IMG/VR virus record: IMGVR_UViG_3300015264_000030
Span: 1 to 53,402 of that record
Length of the DNA: 53,402 nucleotides
Strand: one strand, 5' to 3'
Origin: a virus
The notes beneath the pieces are model-generated. The model had not been told where the DNA came from. It saw only the letters and a program-made list of their open reading frames with translations, and searched no databases. Both the position numbers and the translations under genes were made by a program. Within the stretch, counting starts at the first letter, position 1, and each line of letters opens with the position of its first letter. Below, in pieces: positions 6,758 to 15,062 of the stretch.

Positions 6758-9343
6758 ATGAAATCGAATATTCAATGTGGGTTAAAGGGTCAATATAAAG
6801 TTGACATTTTTAGTGGAAACAAATTGGTTGAAACTACGGACTGGTTTTCAAATGATATTACCAATACCGGAGTCCTTTATCCTTTCATTTATCCATTTGC
6901 TCGTTGTTTCATGTTTCTTTCATTAGGTCATGGACAATTTACAACTCAAGTTGATGGACTTCAAAGTTATACAGGATTTGAAAGTGGAGCGTCAGCTATT
7001 ACTGGATTCACAACAGATGATGGAAATACTCAAACTGGCACATACATGGGTTGGCCTTTTTATGCCTCTGGTTCGGTTGGAAGTTCGGCGTGCGGAACCC
7101 AATTCACTCCAAGTGGAGTTAATTTTTTTAGAGCTTGGAATATTCCAACAGGAAATGTCGCAATCGGTGGAACAGGACTTCAGATTGATTCATTCATGGT
7201 TTCTCCTTCAAGCGGTTCCGACCCTACTGGAAAATACGCATTTAGCTGTGTAAATCAATCTGTTTCGATAGCATCTGGATATAATGCGACAATCTATTAT
7301 ATGCTTTCATTGAATTTCAATGATTATGCACGAGCATTTGTTTATTTTCCTACTGGCGCAAGTGGTAATGGATATTTTAATACAGGAAATGCTAATATTG
7401 GTGGAATTGATACTACTCTTGTAAGTGGATGGGCGAATATCAGTGGTATTTATCGTCAATTATTTCCGGGTCTTCAATGTGTTGATAATAATGGTGCGTG
7501 TGTTGTCTCTGACCACGGTGCTATGTTGGAACCTAATATGGTAAATGCGTCAAACTTATATTTTTATCTTTCTCCTGACATTTCTAATTATGCTGTTTCA
7601 AAATATGATGGAACTGGATTGTTGACAGAAAGTGGAGCTTATAATTCTTATGGACTTTCTGCAAATTATTCTGAATATTCATCTTATATTTCGCTTTCTA
7701 ATCCAACAGCAGCTATTACAAATGTGAGTAATACTGTCACGATTACCGACCCCAATACTTTTTATTATTCTGGTGATGCGAACCCTTCTTCTTCTGTCGC
7801 CCAATCTTATTTGAATCCGCCGGTTCTTACTCAGACAAATAAAAATATTCATTTGTCTAATCTTCCAAACTTATCTGGCTATTCAGGAATTTTATCTAGT
7901 AGTTCGTTCAAATACAATCAAACAAATTTTGTCAATGCAACTGGTCAACCGATTGCTTATGCTTCTCCCGGTGGAAGCCTGTTTAGTTCCGTAATTCCTA
8001 ATTATGGTCAACCAGCGGTATTTTCAACATCTTTAAGAAGGGTTCCTCCTACTATTGTCACTGGCAGAACTCAAAAATCAACTAAATCATCAAGAATATC
8101 TCCTATTCAATCTTTGGGTTGGAACGCTCGTTATGGCTCTTTAGTTCTTGCAAATATAAATGGACTAACATCTCTTGAAACTGTTCAGGCGTTTCCTTAT
8201 ATGGAATATCTTTTCTTTGATAATTCTGGAAGGGGTGCCAATATGCCACACTATCGAATCATTCCAGAAATCTATATGGTTGATAGAGGAACTGGCGTTT
8301 CTCAAGTTGTATTCAGCATTACTGGTCAAGGTATTGATGGAAGTCCTTCAAGTCCGATTCAAAGAATTTGGAGCGCAACAGGATTCATGGGGCCATATTC
8401 GGGAACATCATCTGGATTAAATCCAAATTATCCTTGGACTGGACTTTTCACTGGAACCGGCCCAAGTTTCGGAAATCCTCCATTGCAGAGCGGTATTGTA
8501 TTTAGCGGCAATAATCCATCTTCAAACTTAACTGGAACTTTTAGTGGACTATATGGAAATGGTGCTGTTTATGGTATCATTGCTCCTAATTCTGGATTTT
8601 ACGGATTACCTTATGACACTTGTTTGCTTGATAATCCAGTTTGGAGTGGTTTTTCTGGAGATTTAGGTTTTGGTAGTTTGCCAAATCCAACCGGTGAAAC
8701 AGGATTACTTTGTTGGCCTTCACAGGGTTCAAAGATTGGTCTTTCTATTACTGGTATGCAATATTCAGGAGCTTGGTCTGGAACAAATGTTGTTTGTTCT
8801 TTTTCTGATTTCTCTGATATTCTTGTTGGCACAAGTGGATACCAATTTATTTCAGATATACTTTTCAGTGGAAATTCTATTATCAATACTTTAAGTGGAA
8901 GTGGAGTGATTACTTTTTCAGATGGAACTCATACTACTCAAATGAACTTTTTGAGTGGTTCTTCTAAACTGGTAACTGGTTATAATTTCAATTCAACATT
9001 CACTCGTGGTTCTGGACAAAGTTTTGCTCGTGCTATTATTTTGGCTATGACTGGAAATGCACTTGTATCTGGAAATTTGAGTGGCACAGCAGGCGCAATT
9101 TCAATTCCTAATGGTGCATTATCATTGCTACCTACTAATTTTAAGAAACCAATAGGAAGAATTCATCATCTTGAATATTTCACCGGAAGTGGATATAGAC
9201 TACTTCCTAATTATGCTTCTGGAAATAATAATTTTACTGGATTAGATGGCAATACATATTCGCCAGTTTTAGGCGGGGCATTTCCGGGTTTGAGTTCTCA
9301 AAATGGTATGCAAATTTACTTTGATTTTATTTGGTCGGCATAA
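6758..9343 (+). CDS. Large Ser-Gly-rich structural protein, paralogue of the next gene
   Basis: An 861-aa probable virion protein. Residues 8-60 (GLKGQYKVDIF, then NDITNTGVLYPFIYPFARCFMFLSLG) align with the start of the protein at 9345 (KLHGQYKVDVF, FITNSGTLYPYYFAFADCFRYLSLG). The two genes therefore share an N-terminal domain, perhaps the part anchored in the particle, and differ downstream. The pattern (GQY-V---, then N-IT--G) is typical of N-termini of phage fibre and structural proteins. The remainder is dense in SG and TG dipeptides and aromatic residues and looks like all-beta adhesin sequence. No enzyme motif was seen. A late-promoter-like motif precedes the start, so it may head its own transcript. 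Confidence 0.6.
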   Translation: MKSNIQCGLKGQYKVDIFSGNKLVETTDWFSNDITNTGVLYPFIYPFARCFMFLSLGHGQFTTQVDGLQSYTGFESGASAITGFTTDDGNTQTGTYMGWPFYASGSVGSSACGTQFTPSGVNFFRAWNIPTGNVAIGGTGLQIDSFMVSPSSGSDPTGKYAFSCVNQSVSIASGYNATIYYMLSLNFNDYARAFVYFPTGASGNGYFNTGNANIGGIDTTLVSGWANISGIYRQLFPGLQCVDNNGACVVSDHGAMLEPNMVNASNLYFYLSPDISNYAVSKYDGTGLLTESGAYNSYGLSANYSEYSSYISLSNPTAAITNVSNTVTITDPNTFYYSGDANPSSSVAQSYLNPPVLTQTNKNIHLSNLPNLSGYSGILSSSSFKYNQTNFVNATGQPIAYASPGGSLFSSVIPNYGQPAVFSTSLRRVPPTIVTGRTQKSTKSSRISPIQSLGWNARYGSLVLANINGLTSLETVQAFPYMEYLFFDNSGRGANMPHYRIIPEIYMVDRGTGVSQVVFSITGQGIDGSPSSPIQRIWSATGFMGPYSGTSSGLNPNYPWTGLFTGTGPSFGNPPLQSGIVFSGNNPSSNLTGTFSGLYGNGAVYGIIAPNSGFYGLPYDTCLLDNPVWSGFSGDLGFGSLPNPTGETGLLCWPSQGSKIGLSITGMQYSGAWSGTNVVCSFSDFSDILVGTSGYQFISDILFSGNSIINTLSGSGVITFSDGTHTTQMNFLSGSSKLVTGYNFNSTFTRGSGQSFARAIILAMTGNALVSGNLSGTAGAISIPNGALSLLPTNFKKPIGRIHHLEYFTGSGYRLLPNYASGNNNFTGLDGNTYSPVLGGAFPGLSSQNGMQIYFDFIWSA

Positions 9344-9344
9344 T

Positions 9345-11108
9345 ATGGCTAGGGCGCACCTAAAATTACATGGTCAGTATAAGGTGGATGTTTTTGATGT
9401 AAGCGGGAATCTTTTAAGGACTTCAGATTACATTGATAACTTTATCACCAATTCTGGGACTCTATATCCATACTATTTTGCATTTGCCGATTGTTTTCGT
9501 TATTTAAGTTTAGGAACAGGAACAGGTAGAAATTCAACTGGGTTGAGTATGGCCGCCACTACTGGATTAAATAGTGGAGTTGATGGTTTCCAATATATTG
9601 ATTCAGGATTTTATACTACTGGTGGATTTTTAGGCGGTGGTTGCGGAAATTTCGTTGACCCATCTTCAAATACAATAACTCTAATCAGACAGTGGGGACT
9701 TCCAGATATTACTGGTGGATTTTTTAACTCAACAGTAAATTTCTCTGAGATTATGGTTAGTCCCGGCAGACCATACGTTACAGGATTTACTGACAATACT
9801 CATTCTACTCCTACTGGATTATGTTCATGTTCCGAACAGGGATATTCTATTTCTAATTTTGGTGTAAGCCCTGATTTAACTGGACTTGATTGTTCTCAAA
9901 TCGCGGTCTATTACTCACTTCTTCCAAACCTTCAAGAGACTGTCAACAATCAAGATGGTAGTCAGGGTGGACTAAGAAAAAGATTAAAACTTTGCGATGC
10001 ACCATTCGCCTTCTCAAGAATTACTGGAAATTTTCATGTCAACTCTGGCGAAGTTTTTGCCGTTACTTATAGACTTAATCTGATTTTTGATACGGGCATT
10101 CAATCCAATAAATTTTATTCTTCAATTCCAACTGGAACAGATTTGAACTTTAATGCACTTGGCTTTGCTTCTAATATCACAAATCCCGGTGTGAAGTTAA
10201 TTGTAGATAGTTATTTGAGCCAGAATAATTCAACGATATATGCTCCAAATTCTAATTTGAGGATGCAGCAAATAGACTTCATAAACAATGTAACTTGGCC
10301 TGTTTCAAGTTTGTATGGAGAATCCTTTGTCCCTTCTTTGGGTATCCCTCTTGAACCTTCGTGCATCTATGGTGACGGTGGTAATTTCGCTGTTTATGTT
10401 TCTGATGATAATACTCAATTTTTAGTTAGTCCGACGGGAGGTATATGTCCAACTGGATTATATCGTCCTTGGAATACCACTGGTAAAATCTTGCCTCAAA
10501 ATTCTGGATTGATGACTTTTCAAACTGTATTAAGCGGGAATGTCGCATCGGGGGCTGTTTGGAATGGAGGTGACTCTGAATATTGGTTTCGTAATCCATA
10601 TAATATCAGAACGACAAGTAGTTCAGTTGGATACCCAGATTCAGGTGATGTTTCTTCCTTGGGTTCTCAAACTCCAAATATCTATGCTGGAAAACAATCT
10701 CGTTCCTATTTTCAAAGCGGACACCGTGGAGGAAGCATCACTACAAATTACCAATTTCCAGACTATGCAATTAACGTAGGAATCGGAGCAGTTCAATATG
10801 TAAAAAGTTTCGTTGTGGGTTTTATTGATTCGGCGTTGATGTATTCTACCTATGGAAATGCGTATCAAAATGATATAACAAATGTTATGCCTTTCTTTGA
10901 CTGTTTATTTTCTGGTTTAAGCGGGTCTGGAATCTTTCTCCCTATCATTGAAACAGGAACAAATGATAATTTAACCACAACAAAGATATTGGATTCAGAT
11001 AATACGACTTATAATTATTTAACTGGTCAGAATGGAAGTATTTTTCCTACTTTTAATAATCAACTTTCTTGGACTGCTGATTGTCCTTCTGGTGTAGATG
11101 GTTGCTAA
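9345..11108 (+). CDS. Ser-Gly-rich structural protein, paralogue of the preceding gene
   Basis: A 587-aa probable virion protein. The start at 9345 is used instead of 9303 because it follows the previous stop in a TAATATG junction and gives an N-terminus (MARAHLKLHGQYKVDVFD) that aligns with the neighbour at 6758. The shared domain covers about the first 65 residues, including the conserved Cys in ADCFRYLSLG. Downstream is a long beta-rich, SG/TG-rich region with several cysteines (GGGCGNF, LCSCSEQG). No catalytic motif was recognised. The pair probably forms two related appendages or two parts of one appendage. Confidence 0.6.
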   Translation: MARAHLKLHGQYKVDVFDVSGNLLRTSDYIDNFITNSGTLYPYYFAFADCFRYLSLGTGTGRNSTGLSMAATTGLNSGVDGFQYIDSGFYTTGGFLGGGCGNFVDPSSNTITLIRQWGLPDITGGFFNSTVNFSEIMVSPGRPYVTGFTDNTHSTPTGLCSCSEQGYSISNFGVSPDLTGLDCSQIAVYYSLLPNLQETVNNQDGSQGGLRKRLKLCDAPFAFSRITGNFHVNSGEVFAVTYRLNLIFDTGIQSNKFYSSIPTGTDLNFNALGFASNITNPGVKLIVDSYLSQNNSTIYAPNSNLRMQQIDFINNVTWPVSSLYGESFVPSLGIPLEPSCIYGDGGNFAVYVSDDNTQFLVSPTGGICPTGLYRPWNTTGKILPQNSGLMTFQTVLSGNVASGAVWNGGDSEYWFRNPYNIRTTSSSVGYPDSGDVSSLGSQTPNIYAGKQSRSYFQSGHRGGSITTNYQFPDYAINVGIGAVQYVKSFVVGFIDSALMYSTYGNAYQNDITNVMPFFDCLFSGLSGSGIFLPIIETGTNDNLTTTKILDSDNTTYNYLTGQNGSIFPTFNNQLSWTADCPSGVDGC

Positions 11109-11127
11109 TACCAAATATCTAAAATTT

Positions 11128-11137
11128 GTGTAATTAT
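11128..11137 (+). promoter_or_regulatory. Candidate late promoter motif GTGTAATTAT
   Basis: Exact consensus copy 19 nt after the preceding stop; followed by CAGGG and the ATG of the protease-scaffold gene at 11146. No -35 box. Confidence 0.55.
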
Positions 11138-11145
11138 CAGGGATT

Positions 11146-12732
11146 ATGTTGGCTAGAGATTTACCATTTCATCAAATTTTTTCATCAGTCGTGCGACCAG
11201 TTGTTTCAGAAGAAAAAGACAAACTGCTTGCAATCGCTTCGATGGATGAACTTGCGAAATTTATTCCAAATATTGATGCCACGAGAAATATTGATTTGCT
11301 TCCTATCGCGTTTGATGCCTGTGTTGTAAATAGAGGAAATAAAAACGGCGATATAATGAACACTGATACTGGTCTTTCTACTTATAAGACTTTTATTCAT
11401 AAATTTATTGATACCGAACACAATCGTCAAAAAGTTATTGGAGTTATTTTAACTGCGTCTCTTAGTGAATTTGGTTCTAATAAAATTATCACGGAAGATG
11501 ACGTGAAAGGCACGGATAAGCCCTTTAACATTACTCTTGGTGGAGTTTTGTGGCGTGCGGTAAATGGTGATTTGTGCGATTTAGTTGAAGACTCAAATGA
11601 CCCCGATTCAGATAACTACCGTAAAGTTTCTGCAAGTTGGGAACTTGGTTTTTCTGGATACGACGTAGTGGAATTTGAACAGGGTGACAAAAGTTTATCG
11701 GATGGCAAGATTATTAAAGACCCAGACTTTATTAAGAAGATTGAAAAGTATCTAAAATCTTCTGGCGGTTCAGGTATGAAAGATGGAAAGAATTATTACC
11801 GTATGCCAAATGAAAGTGTAATAGCTATGGGTATAGGTCTTACTGAGAAACCAGCAGCGGAAGTTCAAGGAATTGTAGTAAAAACTGAGCATAAAGATGA
11901 TTCTGCTAAAGCAACATTAGATACTGCTGACGCTGTAATTAAAAAAAATATTATTTCCACAGCAGAAAATATTTCACAAATACCAGAAAACAATGTAAAA
12001 AGAGAAAGAAGCACGATTATGAAAATCAACTCCATCGAAGACATTACGGACGATAATTTGAAACAGTGTTCGGCATCAGTTGTCACTGAATTCATTCAAT
12101 CGGAACTCAAGAAGGCTAGTGAGACATTTACGACTGAAAAGACTCAGCAAGCTACGGCTGCTCAGAAACTTCAGGAGACAACTGTATCTCTTAATCAGAA
12201 GCTCGATGAAATGAAGGTTTCGCTTGATGCGATGGCAACAGAAAAGACAAACCGCGACAAGGTTGACGCTTTCAATGCTCGTATGAGCGAAACCGTTGCA
12301 TCCTATGAATTGCCAGATGATGTTGCAAAGATTGTTGCCGATGATTTGAAGAATATCGCTACTGCCGAAGCTTATGCAGTTTGGCAGACGAAGGCAGCTA
12401 CACTTTTGAAGCCATTTTCTAAGATTGCTATTGCGGCAGCAAAGAAAGCCAAGGCTGATGATGAAGAAGCTATGGCTAAGAAGAAAAAGGATGAAGACGA
12501 AGCCAAGGCTGCTCTTGAAAAGAAGGGCGATAAAAAAGACGATGATGACGCAGATGATAAGAAAAAGGGAGCTAAGGCTTCCGAAGCTGTGGCATCCGTA
12601 ATCGAAGAAGTCCTTGATAATGCTGACAAAGAAAAGGGCGGATTGCCAAACGGTTCAAGTGCAGCAGCACCAAATTTGAAGGAAAAGTTTAAGACTGCCT
12701 TCGCGGAAGAAAATTTCGTTATCAAACAGTAA
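11146..12732 (+). CDS. Prohead protease fused to scaffold-like C-terminal domain
   Basis: A 528-aa capsid maturation protein. The N-terminal half (about 1-200) resembles phage prohead serine proteases. A candidate catalytic His is H92 (DTEHNRQKVIGVI) and a candidate Ser is S164 (VSASWELGF), both in typical strand contexts. Residues from about 290 to the end form a highly charged region with coiled-coil character (Ala/Lys/Glu/Asp runs such as KKKKDEDEAKAALEKKGDKK), as expected of an internal scaffold. The protease would cut scaffold and perhaps capsid protein during head maturation. Decoration and major capsid genes follow directly. An in-frame ATG at 12019 may give a separate scaffold product. 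GTGTAATTAT and a weak AGG ribosome site support the start. Confidence 0.8.
   Translation: MLARDLPFHQIFSSVVRPVVSEEKDKLLAIASMDELAKFIPNIDATRNIDLLPIAFDACVVNRGNKNGDIMNTDTGLSTYKTFIHKFIDTEHNRQKVIGVILTASLSEFGSNKIITEDDVKGTDKPFNITLGGVLWRAVNGDLCDLVEDSNDPDSDNYRKVSASWELGFSGYDVVEFEQGDKSLSDGKIIKDPDFIKKIEKYLKSSGGSGMKDGKNYYRMPNESVIAMGIGLTEKPAAEVQGIVVKTEHKDDSAKATLDTADAVIKKNIISTAENISQIPENNVKRERSTIMKINSIEDITDDNLKQCSASVVTEFIQSELKKASETFTTEKTQQATAAQKLQETTVSLNQKLDEMKVSLDAMATEKTNRDKVDAFNARMSETVASYELPDDVAKIVADDLKNIATAEAYAVWQTKAATLLKPFSKIAIAAAKKAKADDEEAMAKKKKDEDEAKAALEKKGDKKDDDDADDKKKGAKASEAVASVIEEVLDNADKEKGGLPNGSSAAAPNLKEKFKTAFAEENFVIKQ
12019..12732 (+). CDS. Candidate internal start: stand-alone scaffold protein (237 aa)
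   Basis: In frame with the protease-scaffold gene. The ATG at 12019 (Met292) is preceded by a purine-rich stretch (AGAGAAAGAAG) 7-18 nt upstream that could pair with 16S rRNA. Codon choice and base composition change at this point: upstream is AT-rich, while downstream prefers AAG, GCC/GCT and GAA-rich codons like the strongly expressed capsid genes. Nested protease/scaffold genes (lambda C/Nu3) are the precedent. The product would be an acidic/basic coiled coil starting MKINSIEDITDDNLK. Inference; needs protein evidence. Confidence 0.45.
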   Translation: MKINSIEDITDDNLKQCSASVVTEFIQSELKKASETFTTEKTQQATAAQKLQETTVSLNQKLDEMKVSLDAMATEKTNRDKVDAFNARMSETVASYELPDDVAKIVADDLKNIATAEAYAVWQTKAATLLKPFSKIAIAAAKKAKADDEEAMAKKKKDEDEAKAALEKKGDKKDDDDADDKKKGAKASEAVASVIEEVLDNADKEKGGLPNGSSAAAPNLKEKFKTAFAEENFVIKQ

Positions 12733-12745
12733 AAAATAACACAAC

Positions 12746-12750
12746 AGGAG
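12746..12750 (+). promoter_or_regulatory. Strong ribosome binding site AGGAG
   Basis: AGGAG, 10 nt before the ATG at 12761. Among the strongest Shine-Dalgarno sites in the window, fitting a high-copy capsid component. Confidence 0.7.
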
Positions 12751-12760
12751 ACAACAAATT

Positions 12761-13354
12761 ATGCCATTACCATTACTCAGACCATTGAGAGACTACAACG
12801 AGAAGGACGTGTATAATCTTTACACTTTCTCCGGCCAAACCAGTTCCGGCCAAATCATTAACAAGGGAACGCTTGTCGCTGTTGCCCCAAACGCAGGTTG
12901 GAGAAATGACCAAGAGCCATTAAACATTATTGGTAACTATGGTGATTTCAGTGTCAATAACGTCCAAGCCCTTCGTTATGGAACGAACGCAGCCGTTACT
13001 TACTACGGCACTGGTTCCTCCGTTAGTGGATTTCCGGGCGAATATCCAATCGGTATTACTTTGTTCGATGTGCGCGAACTTGATGAAAATTTGATTCCTC
13101 TCAAGTATAATCCACGCAAAGCCGCTGAATTGGAAGCTTGTATTTCTGGTCAAACGGTTCCTATCGTTTCTCGCGGAACATTCCTTTACTCTGGTCTTAC
13201 TGGTTCATTTGGTGGTGGTTCACCAATCTACGGTGGTGTTTCCGGTGTTATTACCGCGCAAAACAACGCCACAGGCAACCTTGTGCAAGTCGGTATTGCG
13301 CTTGGCGGAACAGGAGCAGACGGTTCAGCCCTCATCAGGTTGGGTCTTTGGTAA
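12761..13354 (+). CDS. Probable capsid decoration/head stabilisation protein
   Basis: A 197-aa protein between the protease-scaffold and major capsid genes, the standard slot for a decoration or head protein. The sequence is beta-rich with many Gly, Ser and Thr, for example YTFSGQTSSGQIINKGTLVAV at the start and GGGSPIYGGVSGVITAQNN at about 155-175. The C-terminus (VQVGIALGGTGADGSALIRLGLW) resembles the end of small beta-barrel coat-binding proteins. A strong AGGAG site and capsid-like codon choice suggest high expression. Function is inferred from position and composition; no family motif is certain. Confidence 0.65.
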   Translation: MPLPLLRPLRDYNEKDVYNLYTFSGQTSSGQIINKGTLVAVAPNAGWRNDQEPLNIIGNYGDFSVNNVQALRYGTNAAVTYYGTGSSVSGFPGEYPIGITLFDVRELDENLIPLKYNPRKAAELEACISGQTVPIVSRGTFLYSGLTGSFGGGSPIYGGVSGVITAQNNATGNLVQVGIALGGTGADGSALIRLGLW

Positions 13355-13374
13355 TCTTAGTCATTTGAAACAAT

Positions 13375-13379
13375 AAGGA
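13375..13379 (+). promoter_or_regulatory. Ribosome binding site AAGGA of the capsid gene
   Basis: AAGGA 9 nt before the ATG. The leader AATAAGGAAAAACATTT is almost the same as the one before the gene at 14662 (one mismatch), so the two initiation regions look related. Confidence 0.7.
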
Positions 13380-13388
13380 AAAACATTT

Positions 13389-14564
13389 ATGCAAATCCAA
13401 CTTAAAAACACGCCAGAGCAAATCGAGTTAATCAAGGCTATGGGTTCGTCCAAGCAGTCTGTCGCTCGTGAAGCTACCGAGGCCATCGCAGCGTTCCTCG
13501 CACCAGTTCTCAAGAAAGTCTTGATGACTGCTGGAACTGCGTCCACAATTTATCGTGATATTGAATACGATGAAGATTCTGACCCATCCATCCCACTCGA
13601 CTTGTTTTACAATGAAGGTGCTGGATATGTTTCTGTATGGAGCCAGTCACAAGCTGGTGGTCTTCCAACCTCGCAAGTTGCAGGTATGGCTGAAATCAAG
13701 TTCGGAACCTACCGCCTTGACTCTGCCGTATCCTTCAATAAGAAATATGCGCGCAAGAGCCGTTTGGATGTTGTTTCCAAGGCTATTGAACGCATGGTCA
13801 ACGAAGTCCTTATTAAACAGGAACGTAATGCTTGGGCTGTTATCTTGAAGGCATTGGCCGAAGCTTACACCCCAATCTACGGTGCTGGTCAAACTGTCAC
13901 GACCCAATACGGCCACACTCTTGCTGCTGCACAGGCAGGTAGCTTTCTGTTGGCAGACTTGAACAACTTGATTGTTCGTATCAAAAGAATCAATGAATCA
14001 TACAGCGCAAATACGCCTGTTCAGCCTTACTCACACGGTATTACCGACTTATATGTTTCCCCTGAAATCAAGGCGATGATTCGTGCGTTTGCTTATAACC
14101 CAATTAACACAAGCTCGTCTGACTCGACAGCTATCGGTGGTATTCGTGGTCAATTCCTTTCTGACAATCTCCGCGACGAGATTTTTAGAAGTGCAGGTAT
14201 GCAGAGTATCTACGGTGTTAACATTGTTGAACTCGTCGAATTCGGTGGAAACCAGAAGTATAACGTCTTGTTTGACCAGTTCGCTAAGTCCGGTAATTCG
14301 GCTTCGCAAGTTCAGGGTTCAAATGGTGCGGCTACTTGGTCAAGCTCATCCACACAGCAAGTCTGTGTCGGTATTGACAATACTCGTGGTGCGTTTGTTC
14401 GCCCTGTTGCAGTTCAGGCTGAATCTGGCGGCACGTTCTCCGTTCTTCCTGATGGTCAATTCGATATGTATGGTTCCCGTGTCCAGAAGGTCGGCTTCTA
14501 CGGTTTCCTCGAAGAAGGCCGCGTCTGTTTGGACGCTCGTTCGACGGTCGGTATTGTTGTCTAA
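13389..14564 (+). CDS. Major capsid protein (HK97-like)
   Basis: A 391-aa capsid protein candidate, with the length and position expected of an HK97-fold major capsid protein. A helical N-terminus (QIELIKAMGSSKQSVAREAT) is followed by an E-loop/P-domain-like region (YDEDSDPSIPLDLFYNEGAG, then KFGTYRLDSAVSFNKKYARK) and a long helix (VVSKAIERMVNEVLIKQERN). The C-terminal part (FDMYGSRVQKVGFYGFLEEGR) resembles the A-domain/P-domain end of other capsid proteins. Expression signals are the best in the window: a strong AAGGA site, distinctive codon choice and an intrinsic terminator directly after. It has few SG/TG dipeptides (two SG), unlike the appendage proteins. Confidence 0.9.
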   Translation: MQIQLKNTPEQIELIKAMGSSKQSVAREATEAIAAFLAPVLKKVLMTAGTASTIYRDIEYDEDSDPSIPLDLFYNEGAGYVSVWSQSQAGGLPTSQVAGMAEIKFGTYRLDSAVSFNKKYARKSRLDVVSKAIERMVNEVLIKQERNAWAVILKALAEAYTPIYGAGQTVTTQYGHTLAAAQAGSFLLADLNNLIVRIKRINESYSANTPVQPYSHGITDLYVSPEIKAMIRAFAYNPINTSSSDSTAIGGIRGQFLSDNLRDEIFRSAGMQSIYGVNIVELVEFGGNQKYNVLFDQFAKSGNSASQVQGSNGAATWSSSSTQQVCVGIDNTRGAFVRPVAVQAESGGTFSVLPDGQFDMYGSRVQKVGFYGFLEEGRVCLDARSTVGIVV

Positions 14565-14580
14565 AAACAACTTCAATTCA

Positions 14581-14616
14581 AAAAAGACGGTGGGCTAAAA
14601 GCCCGCCGTTTTTTTG
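14581..14616 (+). terminator. Intrinsic terminator after the major capsid gene
   Basis: Nine-base-pair GC-rich stem (14587-14595 with 14601-14609, one G-T pair), 5-nt loop, then a run of seven or more T. It lies 22 nt after the capsid stop. Confidence 0.9.
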
Positions 14617-14641
14617 TTTATACATATAAGCTTTTTCCCAA

Positions 14642-14652
14642 TATAATAAGGA
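14642..14652 (+). promoter_or_regulatory. TATAAT box followed by AAGGA ribosome site
   Basis: TATAAT at 14642-14647 runs directly into AAGGA at 14648-14652, 9 nt before the ATG at 14662. It lies between the capsid terminator and the next gene, so a fresh promoter is expected here. Confidence 0.45.
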
Positions 14653-14661
14653 AAGACATTT

Positions 14662-15012
14662 ATGCCAAGAAAATCCAAAAAACTCGATTCTTTGAAACAG
14701 ACACATGGTAAAGTCAATACCTTTGAAGTTACTTCCCTTGACCAAATTTGGGGCGGTGGCGATAATTCCAAATTCGGCACAATGGATGAAAATGTATTTC
14801 AAAAAATGCTCACTGACTTCACTAGGGCTGATTTGGAAAATTATGCGCGCAAGCATGGGAGCGTTATTGTTGAAAGTTCTGAACGTATTCGTGCGGAATT
14901 GATGAAAGTTTTCCGTAACTATGTTTCTCTCTTGCAGAAACCAACTTCCAAGCCTCAACCAAGGCAAGTCGTTTCACCAGAAGCGCAGCGAGTTCTTAAC
15001 GAAGGCCGTTAA
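14662..15012 (+). CDS. Small conserved head-region protein of unknown function
   Basis: A 116-aa basic, mostly helical protein starting MPRKSKKLDSLKQTHGK. The central part (GGGDNSKFGTMDENVFQKML, then TRADLENYARKHGSVIVESSERIRAEL) resembles small proteins found beside the capsid gene in many large phages: a SAP/HeH-like helix-extended motif (LENYARKHG...RIRAELMKVF) that could bind nucleic acid. It could be a head completion or DNA-associated virion protein. It has its own TATAAT and a capsid-like ribosome site. No SG enrichment. Confidence 0.6.
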   Translation: MPRKSKKLDSLKQTHGKVNTFEVTSLDQIWGGGDNSKFGTMDENVFQKMLTDFTRADLENYARKHGSVIVESSERIRAELMKVFRNYVSLLQKPTSKPQPRQVVSPEAQRVLNEGR

Positions 15013-15045
15013 TATAAGATTCTTTCGTCGGTGGATGCCGTTGAT

Positions 15046-15055
15046 GTGTAATTAC
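15046..15055 (+). promoter_or_regulatory. Candidate late promoter motif GTGTAATTAC
   Basis: Exact GTGTAATTA copy, 7 nt before the ATG at 15063. It heads the fibre cluster. Confidence 0.55.
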
Positions 15056-15062
15056 ATTTATT

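Noticed and set aside
11126-11329. ORF starting TTG at 11126 with MCNYQ-like N-terminus
   Set aside because: Its first codons are just the GTGTAATTAT motif and it lies in the wrong frame of the protease gene.
12372-12725. 117-codon minus-strand ORF opposite the scaffold domain
   Set aside because: Ser/Ala/Phe-rich mirror of the Lys/Glu/Ala-rich coiled coil; a typical antisense shadow.
14083-14598. 171-codon + strand ORF overlapping the major capsid gene
   Set aside because: It is in another frame of a gene with strong codon bias and its own expression signals. Ser/Arg/Leu-rich shadow without start signals.
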